Assembly: GCA_007644065.1 (NCBI GenBank)
Contig: VJWN01000001.1
Location: 1,502,340-1,566,339, forward strand
Direction of reading: 5' to 3'
Source: Margaritispora aquatica
Lineage: Eukaryota > Ascomycota > Leotiomycetes > Helotiales > Discinellaceae
DNA length: 64,000 bases
Shown: positions 23,176-34,637 of the stretch, piece after piece
Layout: each line of letters begins with the position of its first letter
How positions within the stretch are numbered: position 1 is the first letter of the stretch
The notes under the pieces: generated by a model
What the model was told of the DNA's origin: nothing
Database searches by the model: none
What the model saw: only the letters and a program-made list of their open reading frames with translations
Position numbers and translations under genes: made by a program

Positions 23176-23719
23176 ATGTCTCTTTCAGCCGAGGCGATCA
23201 TTGCCCTCATAGCTCTCTTCATAGGATTACCGTCAGTTATTCTGCTCATCTGGAGGCAAGTGAAGCGTCGACAAATTCTACAACTTAAACGACCGAGGTT
23301 CTACAAATCAGATACTTTCTCATCTCTCCCAACATATACATCAGGTGCTGTTTCCACTCTCCCAACATACACATAGGATCCTAAGATTGTCTCGAACTCC
23401 AGATCTTGAACGTGCAGCCAGCACCAACACAACCAGATTTCCTCACCCGCAACCGTACAGTGACGCTTCACAATCCAGCCACCAATGGCCTCTTCTCCCG
23501 TCCATATATGAACCAGAGCGCGAAGGTGCAAACTCGTTTATGATGACAAGCCATCATCGCACTGGTAAGTCAAGGGGGCAGCTGCTAATGCTGTTTGGCG
23601 AGGAGTACTAATTTCATCTCTCTCGCTCGCTCGCAGATATCTTCTTCATGTCGACTCACCCAAGACCGCTGTCCCTGTATAGAGCCACTGCCCTTGGAGA
23701 ATCTCGCATTGGGTCTTGA
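23176..23719 (+). CDS. Small single-pass membrane protein, gene model uncertain
   Basis: I do not recognise the family. The first exon encodes MSLSAEAIIALIALFIGLPS and then VILLIWRQ, a signal-anchor or single membrane helix. A proposed 85-nt intron (23260-23344, GTGAAG...CATCAG) joins it in frame to 23345-23564. That exon encodes a hydrophilic Ser/Pro-rich stretch including LSRTPDLERAASTNTTRF and LPSIYEPEREG. A second intron, 23565-23636, has excellent signals (GTAAGT, TACTAAT, TCGCAG) and leads to 23637-23719. The total is 128 aa. Read without the first intron, exon 1 continues through a basic VKRRQILQLKRPRF and two SLPTYT/TLPTYT repeats to a stop at 23376, a plausible alternative product. 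A last splice to the frame at 23761-24012 is also possible. Confidence 0.4.
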
Positions 23720-24334
23720 AATCGCGAGCGTTTGTTGTATTCTGACATGTTTCGTCAAAGATGAGGGGGAAACCGCAGAAATTTAGAGACAAGATTGGTC
23801 CACTGGAGTATGAAAAAGGAGCTCGCCCACTTTGGCGACTCTCCTATGCGAGGCTTCGAAAATTTTCAAAATACACATCTTCTTCTACATCATCTGTGTA
23901 CTCTTTCTATTTTGAACCCTTTGATTTTTGGGGGGAGGGAAGAGACACAAGCTCCTCCCATTCATCAAGCGAAGAACACAATATCGACTTGGAGAAACTA
24001 CTCCTCTGCTAGTAACGCAATATGTATGATGCTAATCTACCTACTCATGCTCCTAACCTACTGCCGAAACGAAAATGCATGCTAGTCCATCAATTATCCC
24101 GCATTCTGTACTTCACACGTCCCATGCAGAAACCAATACCCGCAAGCTATGCCATAGAGCCGCCTAATTTAGCGTCTCGACCCAAATCGACCCAAACGCC
24201 ACCCAATGCATATCGACCAACATCCTATGAAAGAAGGATGAAAAACACGCCTCTCATCCGTGGATCTTGGACAGCCTTTTCGTTGCATATCATCTCATTT
24301 TGTTCGTTTATTTCTTGATAATTATCTCGTATCG
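23720..24334. other. Spacer between the small membrane protein gene and sepH
   Basis: These 615 bp hold the doubtful 83-codon frame at 23761-24012 and then the sepH 3' flank. Nothing else is supported. Confidence 0.5.
23761..24012 (+). CDS. Doubtful 83-aa ORF, possibly a further exon of the preceding gene
   Basis: The frame encodes MRGKPQKFRDKIGPLEYEKG and continues through an Arg/Lys-rich segment. It then has a Ser-rich part with SVYSFYFEPFDFWGEG and an acidic end (EEHNIDLEKLLLC). No family is recognised. A splice from GTATAG near 23683 to the AATTTAG at about 23783-23789 would place most of this frame in phase with the preceding gene. Without transcripts I cannot choose between a separate small gene, a terminal exon and chance. 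Confidence 0.2.
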   Translation: MRGKPQKFRDKIGPLEYEKGARPLWRLSYARLRKFSKYTSSSTSSVYSFYFEPFDFWGEGRDTSSSHSSSEEHNIDLEKLLLC

Positions 24335-27300
24335 TCATGACCATTTTATATCTCCACTGGGTTGTCTCGTTTTCCGTCTCGAGTTAAGTTGTGGCGCTGT
24401 TCCTCCTTGTGTATTCATTGCAGAATAGCGTGTTTGATCTCTCATGCGTATGCCATTGTCTCTGCGACTTGGCGCTGGTTCTATCTCCGTGGTTACTGCA
24501 GCTAGTGATGATCTCGAACTTCGTATCAGTGGACGTGGTACTCTACTTTTCGTCATTAAAGAATTGTTACTATATTCTGAGCTTGTTCGTCGCACAGGTG
24601 GCGGCTGTGGTCCGTCTCTGCTCCGTGGTCGGTACATGCTGGAGTCATTTCCAACTGGAGCTGGTATTGAAGGCTGTCGACGTGGCGTCACGTTACCCTC
24701 CATAAATGTTGATGCCTGTGAAGTGCCTCTGGCATGCGTAGGTGTCATCGGTGCCGAAGAGCTGTGAAGCAATGATGGAGGTGTGTACGTCCGCCTAATT
24801 TGACCATGTCTCGGTCTCCCTCCACTCGCACTTTCTGGACTGCTGTCTAGGTTTGCTTTCACTAACTCACTGGCCATATTTCGAACCAAAACAGCATTGT
24901 CACTTTCGGCTAAACGCTGTATTGCCTCAAATAGTGCATGGTCTCTAACTCCACGGGCTTGCTCATCACCAGGATCACAAATACTCCTAACAATACGGAG
25001 GAGGTTCAAGCGAACGACAGCCTTCTTGTGATTGAGTTTTTGCAAGATCCCAGAAAAGAGATCTGGGCGAGCGAGGGAAGCCGCCAGTGGTGAGCTCAAC
25101 CGCAACAATTTCTGAAGCGGCTCAAGAAGATTGTAATCAAACGCACTAGCTCGAGGTGCATTGAAGCATTGTACTATCGCTTCAGTGAAGTTTCCTTCCA
25201 TAAGAAATTTCTCCACCTTGGCAGTTTCTTCCTGGAGCCTGTGATAAAATCAGTATGTAGTAGCAGGAAAGGGTTAGACAGTCGCGTACCATATAAATAT
25301 AGCATCCAATGCAGTAACCTGCCAATATTGGTCCTCCAGCAAAGACACGTAGAACTGGAGGCCTTTGTTTTGCCACAGATATTTTCGCACAATCTTGCCG
25401 GAATGTGCCATGTCGCAAAGAATCGGCAGAGCAAACTCCTTTGGGGGTCTCGTTGTCTTCATAATCCGTTGTAACAGAGGTATGATACCATTGACAGCCG
25501 CATCTTCCTGTCTAATTTTGCTTAATTTGCATAGGTTGTACATCGTGTTCAATACTTGATTGGATATCTCCCGGAAATGCGCCGAGTCCCTTTTCATGTT
25601 GGAGCTAAGCAAGTCAATCAGAAGCTCGATTGCATTCGCACCATGCAGACTATCTAATGTTGTAGATAGCATGGAAAGGTTTTTGATAAACTTGAGCATC
25701 GTAATCTGATGGGATGGCGTCATTCTTCGAAGGTCTTTGAGAACACCTGTGCTTGTTAGTGAGGTAATTCCTTGACGGGAATAATCCTACTTACGCTTTA
25801 GCACTACTCGGTCAGCAACCACCTCCTTGACATAATTTTCAGCTTGCGAGAAGAGATAGAAGATGTTCACAATGCGCCCCTCGACGAGCTGCGAAAGCTC
25901 ATCGTCCTCGTCCAAAACACGGTCTAAGACTAGAGCTAGCGGTGACAAGATCTTGCTCCTTGAGAATATTCGACAAAAGTCATTTTTAGGCGTTGGTCCC
26001 TATTCAGGTCAGCATACGAAAGTCAATCTTGAACCCAAAATCCTCACCTGCAGTTCAAAAACATTCCAAATGCCATTCACACCAATTAGAACGAGATCTC
26101 TTGCTTCGTCGTAGTCTTCATCCAAGAATTCAACAAGCACATTGAGACCACCAGCGCTAACAAACATCTGCAGAGTCAGTGTTGATGTTTGATACATCTG
26201 TCTTACAAATGCTGCTGCTTCTAGCCGGATCTCATTGGAGTACTGTCTCGCGGCAAATTTTGTGATAATTGGAATCCCACCAACAAAACACAGGTTCTCT
26301 TGAATTTCGACGTTGTTAAGAATAATCTAGGTAAGGTTAGTACTGGGGAGCCATATAAGACTTCCCTACTTACAGTATTGACAACTTTTAACAATCGAAG
26401 GATCATGGGTTGATGGCCTTTGACAGTGCAAGGCTCCAGAATCTCAAGTATCGGAAGCATTCCATGAGCGCTAATGATGAGGCTCTTGGCATCATCCGAC
26501 TCATAAAGAACATCAAGCTATGACGGTTAGAAAAAGTACGCCGTCGGAGGATAGCTACAAAACTTACCAATTGTTCAGCTATATCAGCAAGTGCATCGTG
26601 CTCTTCTGTGACTTTCAAAGAGCTGACCAGACCTTCAACTAATGTACAGAGCCTTGCGTGCTTGTCTCGCGCAATATTAGCTTGTAGATCCATCTCATCA
26701 AATCCTTGCTCTAATGAAGCAAAGGGATCATCTTCATCATCCTCATCACCCAGCCACGAGTTATTCGACAGCTTCGAATGCAGCATCAATGCTCCCATGC
26801 CATCCTCCGAGCCTCGATCGCTTTCATCCTGCTCGGAGACAACACTATCAGGGAAAACATCCGAGAAATCCTCATCGTCGTTCTCAGCATATCTTTGTAT
26901 TTCAACAGAGGAGCGTGTGCGTCGCATAGATTGATCTTCTTCATGGGGAGTAGGGTTTCTCCTAATACTCCCATGAACATTGATAAGAGGTGACTGAGCT
27001 GATCTTGGTAAGCTTGTGAGATCTGACGGATGAAATAGCTTTGGTGATAAGGCATCGTCCTACGAAAAGTTAGCAAAACAAAAATGCAACAGATGTTCCT
27101 AAGCCTACCTTGATGATATTGAGCCTTCGGTCGAAGACGCTGTCGTTATCGATATGTAAGTCAGAATAGTCCTCCACAGACATTTCACGATATATCATCG
27201 CAGGCCTCGATGGGAGAATGAATTTTCCTTCGGCCTGGGCCTGAATTTGGGCTTTGACAGGCGATCTGGGCTTTGGTGGTTCTGTTTTAGATACTTTTCT

Positions 27301-29112
27301 TGGTGATGTTTTGTTTGTAGGAGGCTTGATATCTTGAGTTATCACTGTTGGTTTCACCCGGTAAGGGCGAATAGTTTCTAGTTCATGAGCATCGTTTTCG
27401 ATAGACCTTCTTGGTGGCTTGATGGTGACAAGGTCTCCTTCAAAATTATGGTCCCAGTTGTCGGTTGATTCATTCACCATATCGAGTGACGCAAAAGCTT
27501 TGAGGCGATCTGAAGAAAGCATACCACCAAAATTATCGTGTGGCTTGAATTGGGGTAGATAAAGTGCACTAGGCGAAATTGCAGAAGCAAAATCATCGTC
27601 CCAATTGTCATCCGCTAAAGCACTATATTAGCATATCTTATTGTTGGGCAGAGTGTTACCTACCATTTGTCTCTGGTGACTGGAAAGCTTCTGCTGAATT
27701 CTTTGCCTTTATCAAAGATAAAGGACCCTTCGCAGGTGTTATGAGAGCTGTGACTTGCTGCTCATTATGCATGTTGCGTAGTGCAACATCCTTTCGAGGT
27801 GGCATAGGACTGGCCATATTCGACCTGGTTGAAACTCGAAAAGATCCAGCACCATTGGGAGACTTCAATGCTTCATTCCACTGCTTGACCTCCTCCACAG
27901 CTTCTTTAAAATTGGCGGGCGGCTTTGCAACAGGAGCGTCAGTCCTTCGTGACCCAACAATCCATGCATGTTTGAGAAGTTTTTTAGCCGATACTCTCAA
28001 ATTCGGATCCTTCTGGAAGCATTGCATAAGAAAATCCCGTGCGGCCTTCAAAAATCAGTGTCAGTGCTACAGTAAATTGGGGTTCGCAATATACATACAG
28101 GAGAAACACCTTCTGGCAATGGAGGGTGGTCATCGTTGACAATAGCAAACAGTGCTGGCATGGGTGCCAGCTTATAATATGGCGGTCTTCCCTCAAGAAG
28201 TTCTATGACTGTGCATCCCAAACTCCAGATGTCTGACGCCGGTGTAGCTCCAGACAATTGTATAATCTCTGGGGCCATCCAGTATGGCGTGCCAACCACT
28301 TGAGCCTCTTTATCAGCTCCAGCCAGCGTGCTGGTGGAGACTCCAAAATCCGCCAATTTGACCTTTCCAGCCTTCGTGGTGAGGATATTGGCACCTTTGA
28401 TATCTCGATGTATAACACCTTGATCGTGCAGGTACTGTAATCCCAAGAGAATTTGTCCCATGTATACCCCCACCAGATTCTCGGGGAATTTGCCGTAGGT
28501 TTTACATATCGAGTGCAGGGAGCCGTTTTCACACAATCTGAAGGTTATCAGCAAGTGTCTGAGAACTGAAATATGCAAACCTACTCCAAAATGATATTCA
28601 AACAGTCTGCTGATTTGACAAACCCCAAGTACTTCACAATGTTGTCATGCTAAACCATGTTAGCAAGTCCTGTCATGTCTAATTTTGTACCGAACCCACA
28701 TTAAGATTCTTAAGTAGATCAATCTCTGCCTATTACTATGTTAGTGAAAGATATGCTCGCCCTAGGAAGCTTTATTACCTCGATCATACGAAGTTCACTT
28801 TTCGGTAGGTCTCCCAACTTGATTTGCTTTACAGCAACAGCTTCACCTGTACCCCAATTGAACGCTTTGTAGACTGATCCAAATGCTCCTTTCCCTAGAC
28901 ATTCGCCTAATCTCTGTCTGGTGTTAGTGACTTTCTCTGCCTATACCTTTAAGACCTACGTAGTCTTTCAACCCTGGGTCTTGAACCCCCTTCTCTTTCC
29001 CTGGATTCCCATCTTTTCTCGGTGTCCCAGCAGATCTCTCAACTTTGGCATGATTGCTTCCAGACCTGCTATTTGCCTGCCTGTCCGCAGATGGCGGCAC
29101 ATGGGATACCAT
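24335..29112 (-). CDS. sepH: SepH/Cdc7-type septation initiation network kinase
   Basis: This is a STE-family kinase of the septation initiation network, required for septum formation (Aspergillus SepH, fission yeast Cdc7). Thirteen exons join in phase to 1396 aa: 29112-28960, 28913-28779, 28729-28700, 28649-28585, 28537-28099, 28045-27664, 27614-27109, 27059-26568, 26517-26374, 26326-26048, 25999-25795, 25746-25290, 25238-24335. The kinase domain spans about residues 52-305: GKGAFGSV loop (58-65), Lys80, catalytic Asp173 in [13 protein letters not shown] 191-193 and GTPYWMAPE ending at 218. After a disordered linker, an armadillo-like helical region includes [15 protein letters not shown] and [20 protein letters not shown] repeats. 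The C-terminal tail is Ser/Arg-rich and basic. Exon 3 has only 30 nt ([10 protein letters not shown]). The start is the first ATG after an in-frame stop; an upstream non-coding exon is possible. Confidence 0.92.
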
Positions 29113-30312
29113 GTCGGGGTTCTCCCCTTGGTGCACACCGGTGTGTCTCAACAGCTGGCGATGATGACCTCAGGTTGGCAGAACTCTTGAGCGGTGATGG
29201 GTCTCATCCCCACAAGACTGTTTCTTCTTGTTCCTATTCTTCTTCTTCTTCTTCTTCTTCTTCTTCTTCTTCTTTTGCAGATTCAAGCTCCCTTCACGTC
29301 GCGTAATCCTGTTCGCGGGGTTGCGTATGGGAACGTCCAGACCAAGGTTATCGAATAAGGTGTGGGTCCGGTCTGTTGACTTATGCGGGTAGCTTTCGGA
29401 GGATTCGATGAATGCGATTCACGGTGCTCTGTCTAGGAGAGTTGCAAGTTGCGCACATTTTTTGGCACGAACAGAACTTGGAGCAACGTATCCCTAAAAG
29501 TTTCTAGACAAATTTCATCTTGCATGTGGTTGGGCAGGTGAAATTGGTGATGCGAGTAGTGACAAACAAGGATTCAATTGTCCTGCATGTAAGGCTGAAG
29601 CCATGACCACGAGCTTGACTACCTTTACCAATTGCTTGTCAGATTCTACCAAAACAGCACATGCACAATTTGTCTTGTCAAAACCAAGTTATACATCAGT
29701 ACGGATTCTACTACATTGTAAGTTGGATAAGCCTCACAGTCTAGCAGGAAAGCCAAACTATCTTGGAAAATCTGATGAATTTCCATTAACGAAGAGGACG
29801 AGTTCTACTCATCTAGAGTACCTTGTATGATGCGTGTTTCATTTCTTCCTTTTGTTCACGTAAATTGGTTATTATCCTCCTTATTGCAACGGCCAATAAG
29901 CAGAGCAGACCAATTATATATGTCTTGCCGGTAAAACAACGTTATTAGACGGTAGCCATACAAATCCAGCCGGTTCCTGTCAGCTCTGCCCCTGACTATG
30001 CATGTACCCAAGTTCAGAAGCGCCATGTCAACCATAATTTTAGAGTCACATAAACAATAAGCTGTGCAGTTGAAACATCTTCGTTGATGTCTAATATCAC
30101 GTCTTCCACGTAAGGTCTCTTATTTTCAGCAGCCGTGCTCACAACCTGCCCTACAGATATGTGAGCAATATTCCCAACCGTGTAGCTGCCCTTGAAAAAC
30201 GCCCCGAGAACTTTTTGTTCTGCCTTAGATCCCACTATTGTACAAATAGTATCACATCATTATCATTCCACTTCTGTACCAAAATTTGGAAGAGGGCCTT
30301 ATATGAGCACTT
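29113..30312. other. sepH upstream region
   Basis: This 1.2-kb region lies between sepH and the 440-aa protein gene, both on the minus strand. It holds a TTC-repeat tract at about 29237-29274 in the presumed sepH leader, and farther on the 3' flank of the neighbour. A minus-strand open frame at 30014-30235 lacks an ATG and I do not call it. Confidence 0.5.
29237..29274. repeat. (TTC)n microsatellite in the sepH 5' region
   Basis: About twelve TTC units on the plus strand (GAA on the sepH transcript strand) lie roughly 125-160 bp before the sepH start codon. Confidence 0.85.
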
Positions 30313-31745
30313 TCAACTCGAGGGCTCTCGACGAAGATTTCGGCTCAGTCCTGCTTGCGCCCAAAACGATTCTGGGATATCCTCTCTTTCAGTCAAACGA
30401 GAAATAATCAACTGCATCCCTTCCCAATGCTCTGTACTTGTCGGATGGTCGTAGTGAGCTGCATGGTCTGCCAGCAGTGCATTCGCATAACTCCTGTCAA
30501 CAGGATTTCGATCTGATCGGCTGAGTCCTCGAGGGTCAAACGTTCCTCCTTCTTCTTCATCCTCCTCCTCAGTACCCGAGGCGGAATCCGAACCTTCACA
30601 AAAATCGATGGCGTTTGCATAGATTGATTCGCTAGCTGAGTTTAAGCTTGTCATCGATGTAGTTACTGAAACTGGAGCTGAGGCAGACGACGAAGCTGCC
30701 GCCGCTGCGGATGATGCGAACGAGGACCCGGCACTAGGTGGCTGTGGATCGGGAGTAATTCCAGAAACGAGAGTATTCCAATTACCATCTGTACCATCAG
30801 GACTCCAGCTCCGGTCCCGATCTCCCAACCCATCTAAACGCGCTTGCCGTGCTCGGCGACGAGCCTCAAAACTGTCAGTCGCTCTATTTAGGGCTGCAAC
30901 TCTTTCAGCCAGAACATCTCTATCCGCAGCCTCATAGGTTTCTCTGGCTCTGTTCAGAGCATTAATACTCTCTGAGATGGTCCGTGATCTCGTAGTTGGC
31001 TAAGTAGTAGATTAGTAAATCGCAAAAAATTATGCACTCTCGAGGCTGTAGCTTACCTCATATCGCGAGGCTCGATCGTCAACTGGATGAAGATTCTCAT
31101 GACGTGGGCGAGATGATGAGCGAGTAGATGTCAATATTGATCGCCTTTCCCCAGATGCCGGCCTTTGCTCTGACGTAGAAGAAATAATCGGCTCTGTCTC
31201 AACATGCGACAATGTTGAATCCAGCGTCCTGGCCAATCTCCTCAGCTCTTGTCGTTGCCTCGCTTCTGCTACCGCATTGTTTTCCCTCTGTCGTCGCTGC
31301 ATTTCTCGCATAACCTCAAAACGTGTCTGTATTTCGTCTGACTCGGGTGCTGGAGGTAAGAAGAGGTGACTATCATCATCGGAACTCAATTGCTCGCGCA
31401 ATCGCGTCCGCTCATATTCCGAGCGATATCTGCTTGAGAAGGGATGAAGACTCGAGGTCGCCTCCTGATTTGTAGGCGGAGGACCCTCTTGTCCAGGAGG
31501 TTCAACCACATCATAGTCCTCCGGCGAACGTAAAGCTGCCATCCTGGCCAACATCCTGAAGCGGCGCGCTATATGCGGGGGCTCAACTGTGCGCAATCTT
31601 CGAATCGATGAGCGTGACCTCGCTGCAGTCTTTTCTACAGCCTTGATAGCAACCTCAGGCTCAATGGGGGTGATAAATATCCTACGGAGGCACTTTGGTT
31701 AGCAACTACGCAAAACGCGAGGAGGCTGACATACGGAATACCCAT
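30313..31745 (-). CDS. Conserved fungal protein of unknown function, 440 aa, with an 11-nt first coding exon
   Basis: Exons 31745-31735, 31681-31057 and 30999-30313 give 440 aa. The first coding exon is only ATGGGTATTCC, joined to IFITPIEPEVAIKAVEKTAA, followed by a strongly basic segment (RSRSSIRRLRTVEPPHIARR). The middle is disordered and charged, with likely coiled-coil stretches: MREMQRRQRENNAVAEARQR, and INALNRARETYEAADRDVLA followed by RVAALNRATDSFE. A Ser/Ala-rich spacer and an acidic run (TEEEDEEEGG) precede a C-terminal block EHWEGMQLIISRLTEREDIP that looks conserved. I do not recognise a family and see no enzyme motif. The basic N-terminus could bind nucleic acid or membranes, which is speculation. 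It diverges from FOL3 across 495 bp. Confidence 0.75.
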
Positions 31746-32240
31746 CTTGAGAAATATGACAATGGATTTAAGGTGGAAATTTTTCAGATGTGTACTGGCA
31801 GAGGTTATGCGATCGCAATGGAAGTATCAAAAGTATGGTGATTGATGGTCTTGAGTCGAGAGTGATGGTCTGCAATTGTTGTTTCTCAATTGAAAGGGAC
31901 TTTCGCGGGTGAAGATCGCCTCAATCACAACGACTAGCGCCGGATCACTTGCCGCTAAAAAAAGAGTGGTCCTGCAAGTCATGCAATTCGACAGGGGTAC
32001 AAAGTATATCGAGAGGCTGAGAACTAAAATCAACGACAAATTTGCGAACTTATTGGGAGTAAATCACCACCACAACATAGGTTGAACATACTTTGTCTCT
32101 GATCATACATCCGTAGAGCTGTAACATACGACATGGCACCGTCTTCTTAGTACTCAGCATTTTCCATCACGAACTAGGAGATTAGAAATTTTATATGCTC
32201 CTCGATTTCAAAATATGAGAAATTCTCTCCACTTTCAAAA
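31746..32240. promoter_or_regulatory. Divergent intergenic region shared by the 440-aa protein gene and FOL3
   Basis: Both start codons face outward across 495 bp. A chance ORF (31827-32039, minus) shows no features. No other element is seen. Confidence 0.5.
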
Positions 32241-33485
32241 ATGATTGAACTAGGCTTAAGCCGTATCACACGGCTTCTTAGATACACTCCTCAGACCTGG
32301 CGAGCTATTCACGTCGCTGGGACTAATGGCAAGGGAACAATATGTGCCTACCTCTCCTCCATGCTTCGCGCTTCTGGTGTTCGGACAGGTCGCTTCACAT
32401 CTCCACACCTCATCGACCGCTGGGATTGTATTACGATCGACGATTCTCCTGTTTCCGAATCAATCTTCAACGAAGCTGAAAATTTAGTGAAGTCCCGGAA
32501 CCAAGAAAATGGCATTGGCGCTAGCGAGTTTGAACTGTTGACAGCAACGGCTTTTGAGATTTTTGCCAAAGAGAAAATCGAGATGGGAGTTATTGAAGTT
32601 GGACTCGGAGGAAGACTCGATGCTACCAATGCTATGGAGAGCAAGGCTGTCACGGTCATCTCTAAAATTGGATTGGACCACCAAGGCTTTCTCGGAAATA
32701 CAATTGAGGAGATTGCACTTCAGAAAGCAGGTATCATGAGGCCAGGCGTTCCATGTGTTCTGGATCAGAGCAATATTCCAGAAGTTCTAAATGTGGTACA
32801 AGAGTATGCCAAAGAGATTGGAACGACAGTTATTTTGAGCTCAACCGAGTCATCGTTCTTAGACGAGCTGAACGAGGAAGACTACGAGCCTCATCAATGG
32901 CAGAATCTAGCATGTGCATACACAGCATTTCATCTCGCCTATACGAAGTTGAACTCGCCACTTCATCGTCTCCTTCCAGCGATACAAAGTATTGACTGGC
33001 CAGGCCGGCTTCAGACAGTAGATATCAGAAGCCTTACAGGAAGACGAGAGCTCATTCTGCTCGATGGGGCACACAATGTTCAGTCAGCAGAGGTGCTCGG
33101 AAGATACGTTGATACCAGGCTCAGAAATGGCACCCAAAAAGTCACCTGGGTGCTCGCTGCTTCGCAAGGGAAAGAGCTTGGAGGAATATTGCAATCAACC
33201 TTGCATTCGGGGGACTGTGTAGCAGCAGTCAGGTTTGGTGCTGTGGATGGAATGCCTTGGGTCGAAGCCATGGCTACAGAAGATATTCTCGCCGCAGCAT
33301 CAGTAAGTGGCATTGAAGCAGGCCATCTCTACAACGCAGGAAACGATCTGTCCGACGCACTACGGTGGGCAGCGACAGTAGCAAATGGTGGGCCAATCGT
33401 CATAGCTGGGAGCTTATACCTAGTATCTGATCTGCTTCGCATGTTACGAGATGCCGAGAGGTTTAAGAGTCAATTGCTCAGCTAA
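32241..33485 (+). CDS. FOL3: Dihydrofolate synthase (Fol3 type)
   Basis: Fol3 joins 7,8-dihydropteroate to glutamate with ATP, making dihydrofolate in the de novo folate pathway. It is a Mur-ligase-family enzyme related to folylpolyglutamate synthase. One intronless ORF of 414 aa starts MIELGLSRITRLLRYTPQTW, typical of the fungal enzyme. The ATP-binding P-loop AGTNGKGTICAYLSS is at residues 26-40, followed by TGRFTSPHLIDRWDCI. The family block MGVIEVGLGGRLDATNAM and the ISKIGLDHQGFLGNTIEEIA segment carry the magnesium-binding residues. The C-terminal ligase domain has WPGRLQTVDIR and LILLDGAHNVQSAEVLGRYV. Its 3' end is 37 bp from the facing stop of the P-loop kinase gene. Confidence 0.94.
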   Translation: MIELGLSRITRLLRYTPQTWRAIHVAGTNGKGTICAYLSSMLRASGVRTGRFTSPHLIDRWDCITIDDSPVSESIFNEAENLVKSRNQENGIGASEFELLTATAFEIFAKEKIEMGVIEVGLGGRLDATNAMESKAVTVISKIGLDHQGFLGNTIEEIALQKAGIMRPGVPCVLDQSNIPEVLNVVQEYAKEIGTTVILSSTESSFLDELNEEDYEPHQWQNLACAYTAFHLAYTKLNSPLHRLLPAIQSIDWPGRLQTVDIRSLTGRRELILLDGAHNVQSAEVLGRYVDTRLRNGTQKVTWVLAASQGKELGGILQSTLHSGDCVAAVRFGAVDGMPWVEAMATEDILAAASVSGIEAGHLYNAGNDLSDALRWAATVANGGPIVIAGSLYLVSDLLRMLRDAERFKSQLLS

Positions 33486-33522
33486 ATCCAGGCTCATCCC
33501 CCATAGCTTCCAAAACATTCAT

Positions 33523-34398
33523 TCAAGTCGAAGTCTTGAACATTTCATCCTCCTTACTGACAACGATCTCATCCACCTCACCTCGAGAATCCACAATCTC
33601 CCGCCCATTTACCAAATCATTCTCTCGCACCCTCACCCACGCACTCTCTTCATTCGGCGCAATCCCAGCCTTCACATGCCTGGGCACCAACCTTTTCCCG
33701 GCGACCTCAAAATCCACTTCGACAAACCAGCTCTCATCCACCAACTTCCTGATCTGACTCCACGGCTCTTTGTCCAAAGACAAATAGTTCCCCTCAACCA
33801 CGACAATGCGAGAGGTAGGTGGAATAGGAATGTCGTCGTTCACAGGATCCTTAATGGCATGGTCAAAGGAGGGAGCGTATATCGTTGGTGTGCTTGATGT
33901 GATGGGAGCACGGAGGGCTTTGAGGAGAGCAATAAATGCTTCTCCGTCGAATGTGAAAGCTGCTCCTCTTCTGTCGCGGGCAAGTTTTGGATCCGGCATG
34001 GCGTCCAACTGGGCACGAGAGAGGTGGTAGCCGTCCATCGGGAGGTAGGTGGCTATAGCTGGTGCTTCGGTTTTGCCATTAACTCCAGAAGCGAGGACGT
34101 TCAGTCTTTTGGCGACGGTACTTGCCAATGTTGTCTTGCCTGCGGAAGTATTAGTGTGAGTAATACAATGAGTTAATTGCAGCACGCAAGCAAATTCAAA
34201 TCACAAAATAGACATACCAGAACCAGGAATTCCACTGATAGCGATTAAAATTCTCTCATTGGGAGCAGTGTCTTGGAATTTTGCTGTACTGAATAATCAG
34301 CTGAAAGTGTACACAACCCCAAAATGCAATGTTTTAAATCTGGCTATGGGTGACATACACCAGACCTTCTTCGCTAGACGACCAACTTGTTGTTCCAT
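33523..34398 (-). CDS. P-loop kinase of the uridine kinase/phosphoribulokinase class (Yfh7-like)
   Basis: Three exons (34398-34361, 34288-34218, 34139-33523) give 241 aa. The P-loop GIPGSGKTTLASTVA (Gly32 onward) is split by the second intron between Ser-Gly and Lys. Next come YLPMDGYHLSRAQLDAMPDP, with the DGYH block typical of this class. RRGAAFTFDGEAFIALLKAL, YAPSFDHAIKDPV and IVVVEGNYLSLDKEPWSQIR follow, the last containing the Walker-B-like strand. Yeast Yfh7, the closest named relative I know, is a kinase-fold ATPase of unknown substrate, and bacterial relatives act on nucleosides or sugars. So the fold is clear and the substrate is not. The first exon was set by phase: the acceptor TTCAG|TACAGC restores the frame, whereas the AG 4 nt later does not. 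It diverges from the TPR-like gene across 239 bp. Confidence 0.85.
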
Positions 34399-34553
34399 CT
34401 TTGGTACAGTACCTTCTTAACGCCCAATGGAACGGATCTGTGTTGATGTTGCTTGCTGACTCGCTCACTTCAAAGGTACTTCAGGACCAGATCGAGGGGT
34501 TCGTCTCCCCGCCTCACCAATGACATCAAGCCCTTATCGATTGCAAGGGCCCA

Positions 34554-34560
34554 TATAAAT
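34554..34560 (+). promoter_or_regulatory. TATA box of the TPR-like gene
   Basis: TATAAAT lies about 80 bp before the ATG at 34638, inside the 239-bp divergent promoter shared with the P-loop kinase gene. Confidence 0.5.
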
Positions 34561-34637
34561 TTATATCCTCACATCCAGTTCTCCACCATGCACTTCCTTC
34601 CCCTCTACATTACAATTCAACATCGCCGTTTACAAAC

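Noticed and set aside
30014..30235. 73-codon minus-strand frame with a coding-like look
   Set aside because: It begins with GTG rather than ATG, has no acceptor linking it to the 440-aa protein gene, which already ends in a stop, and shows no family motif.
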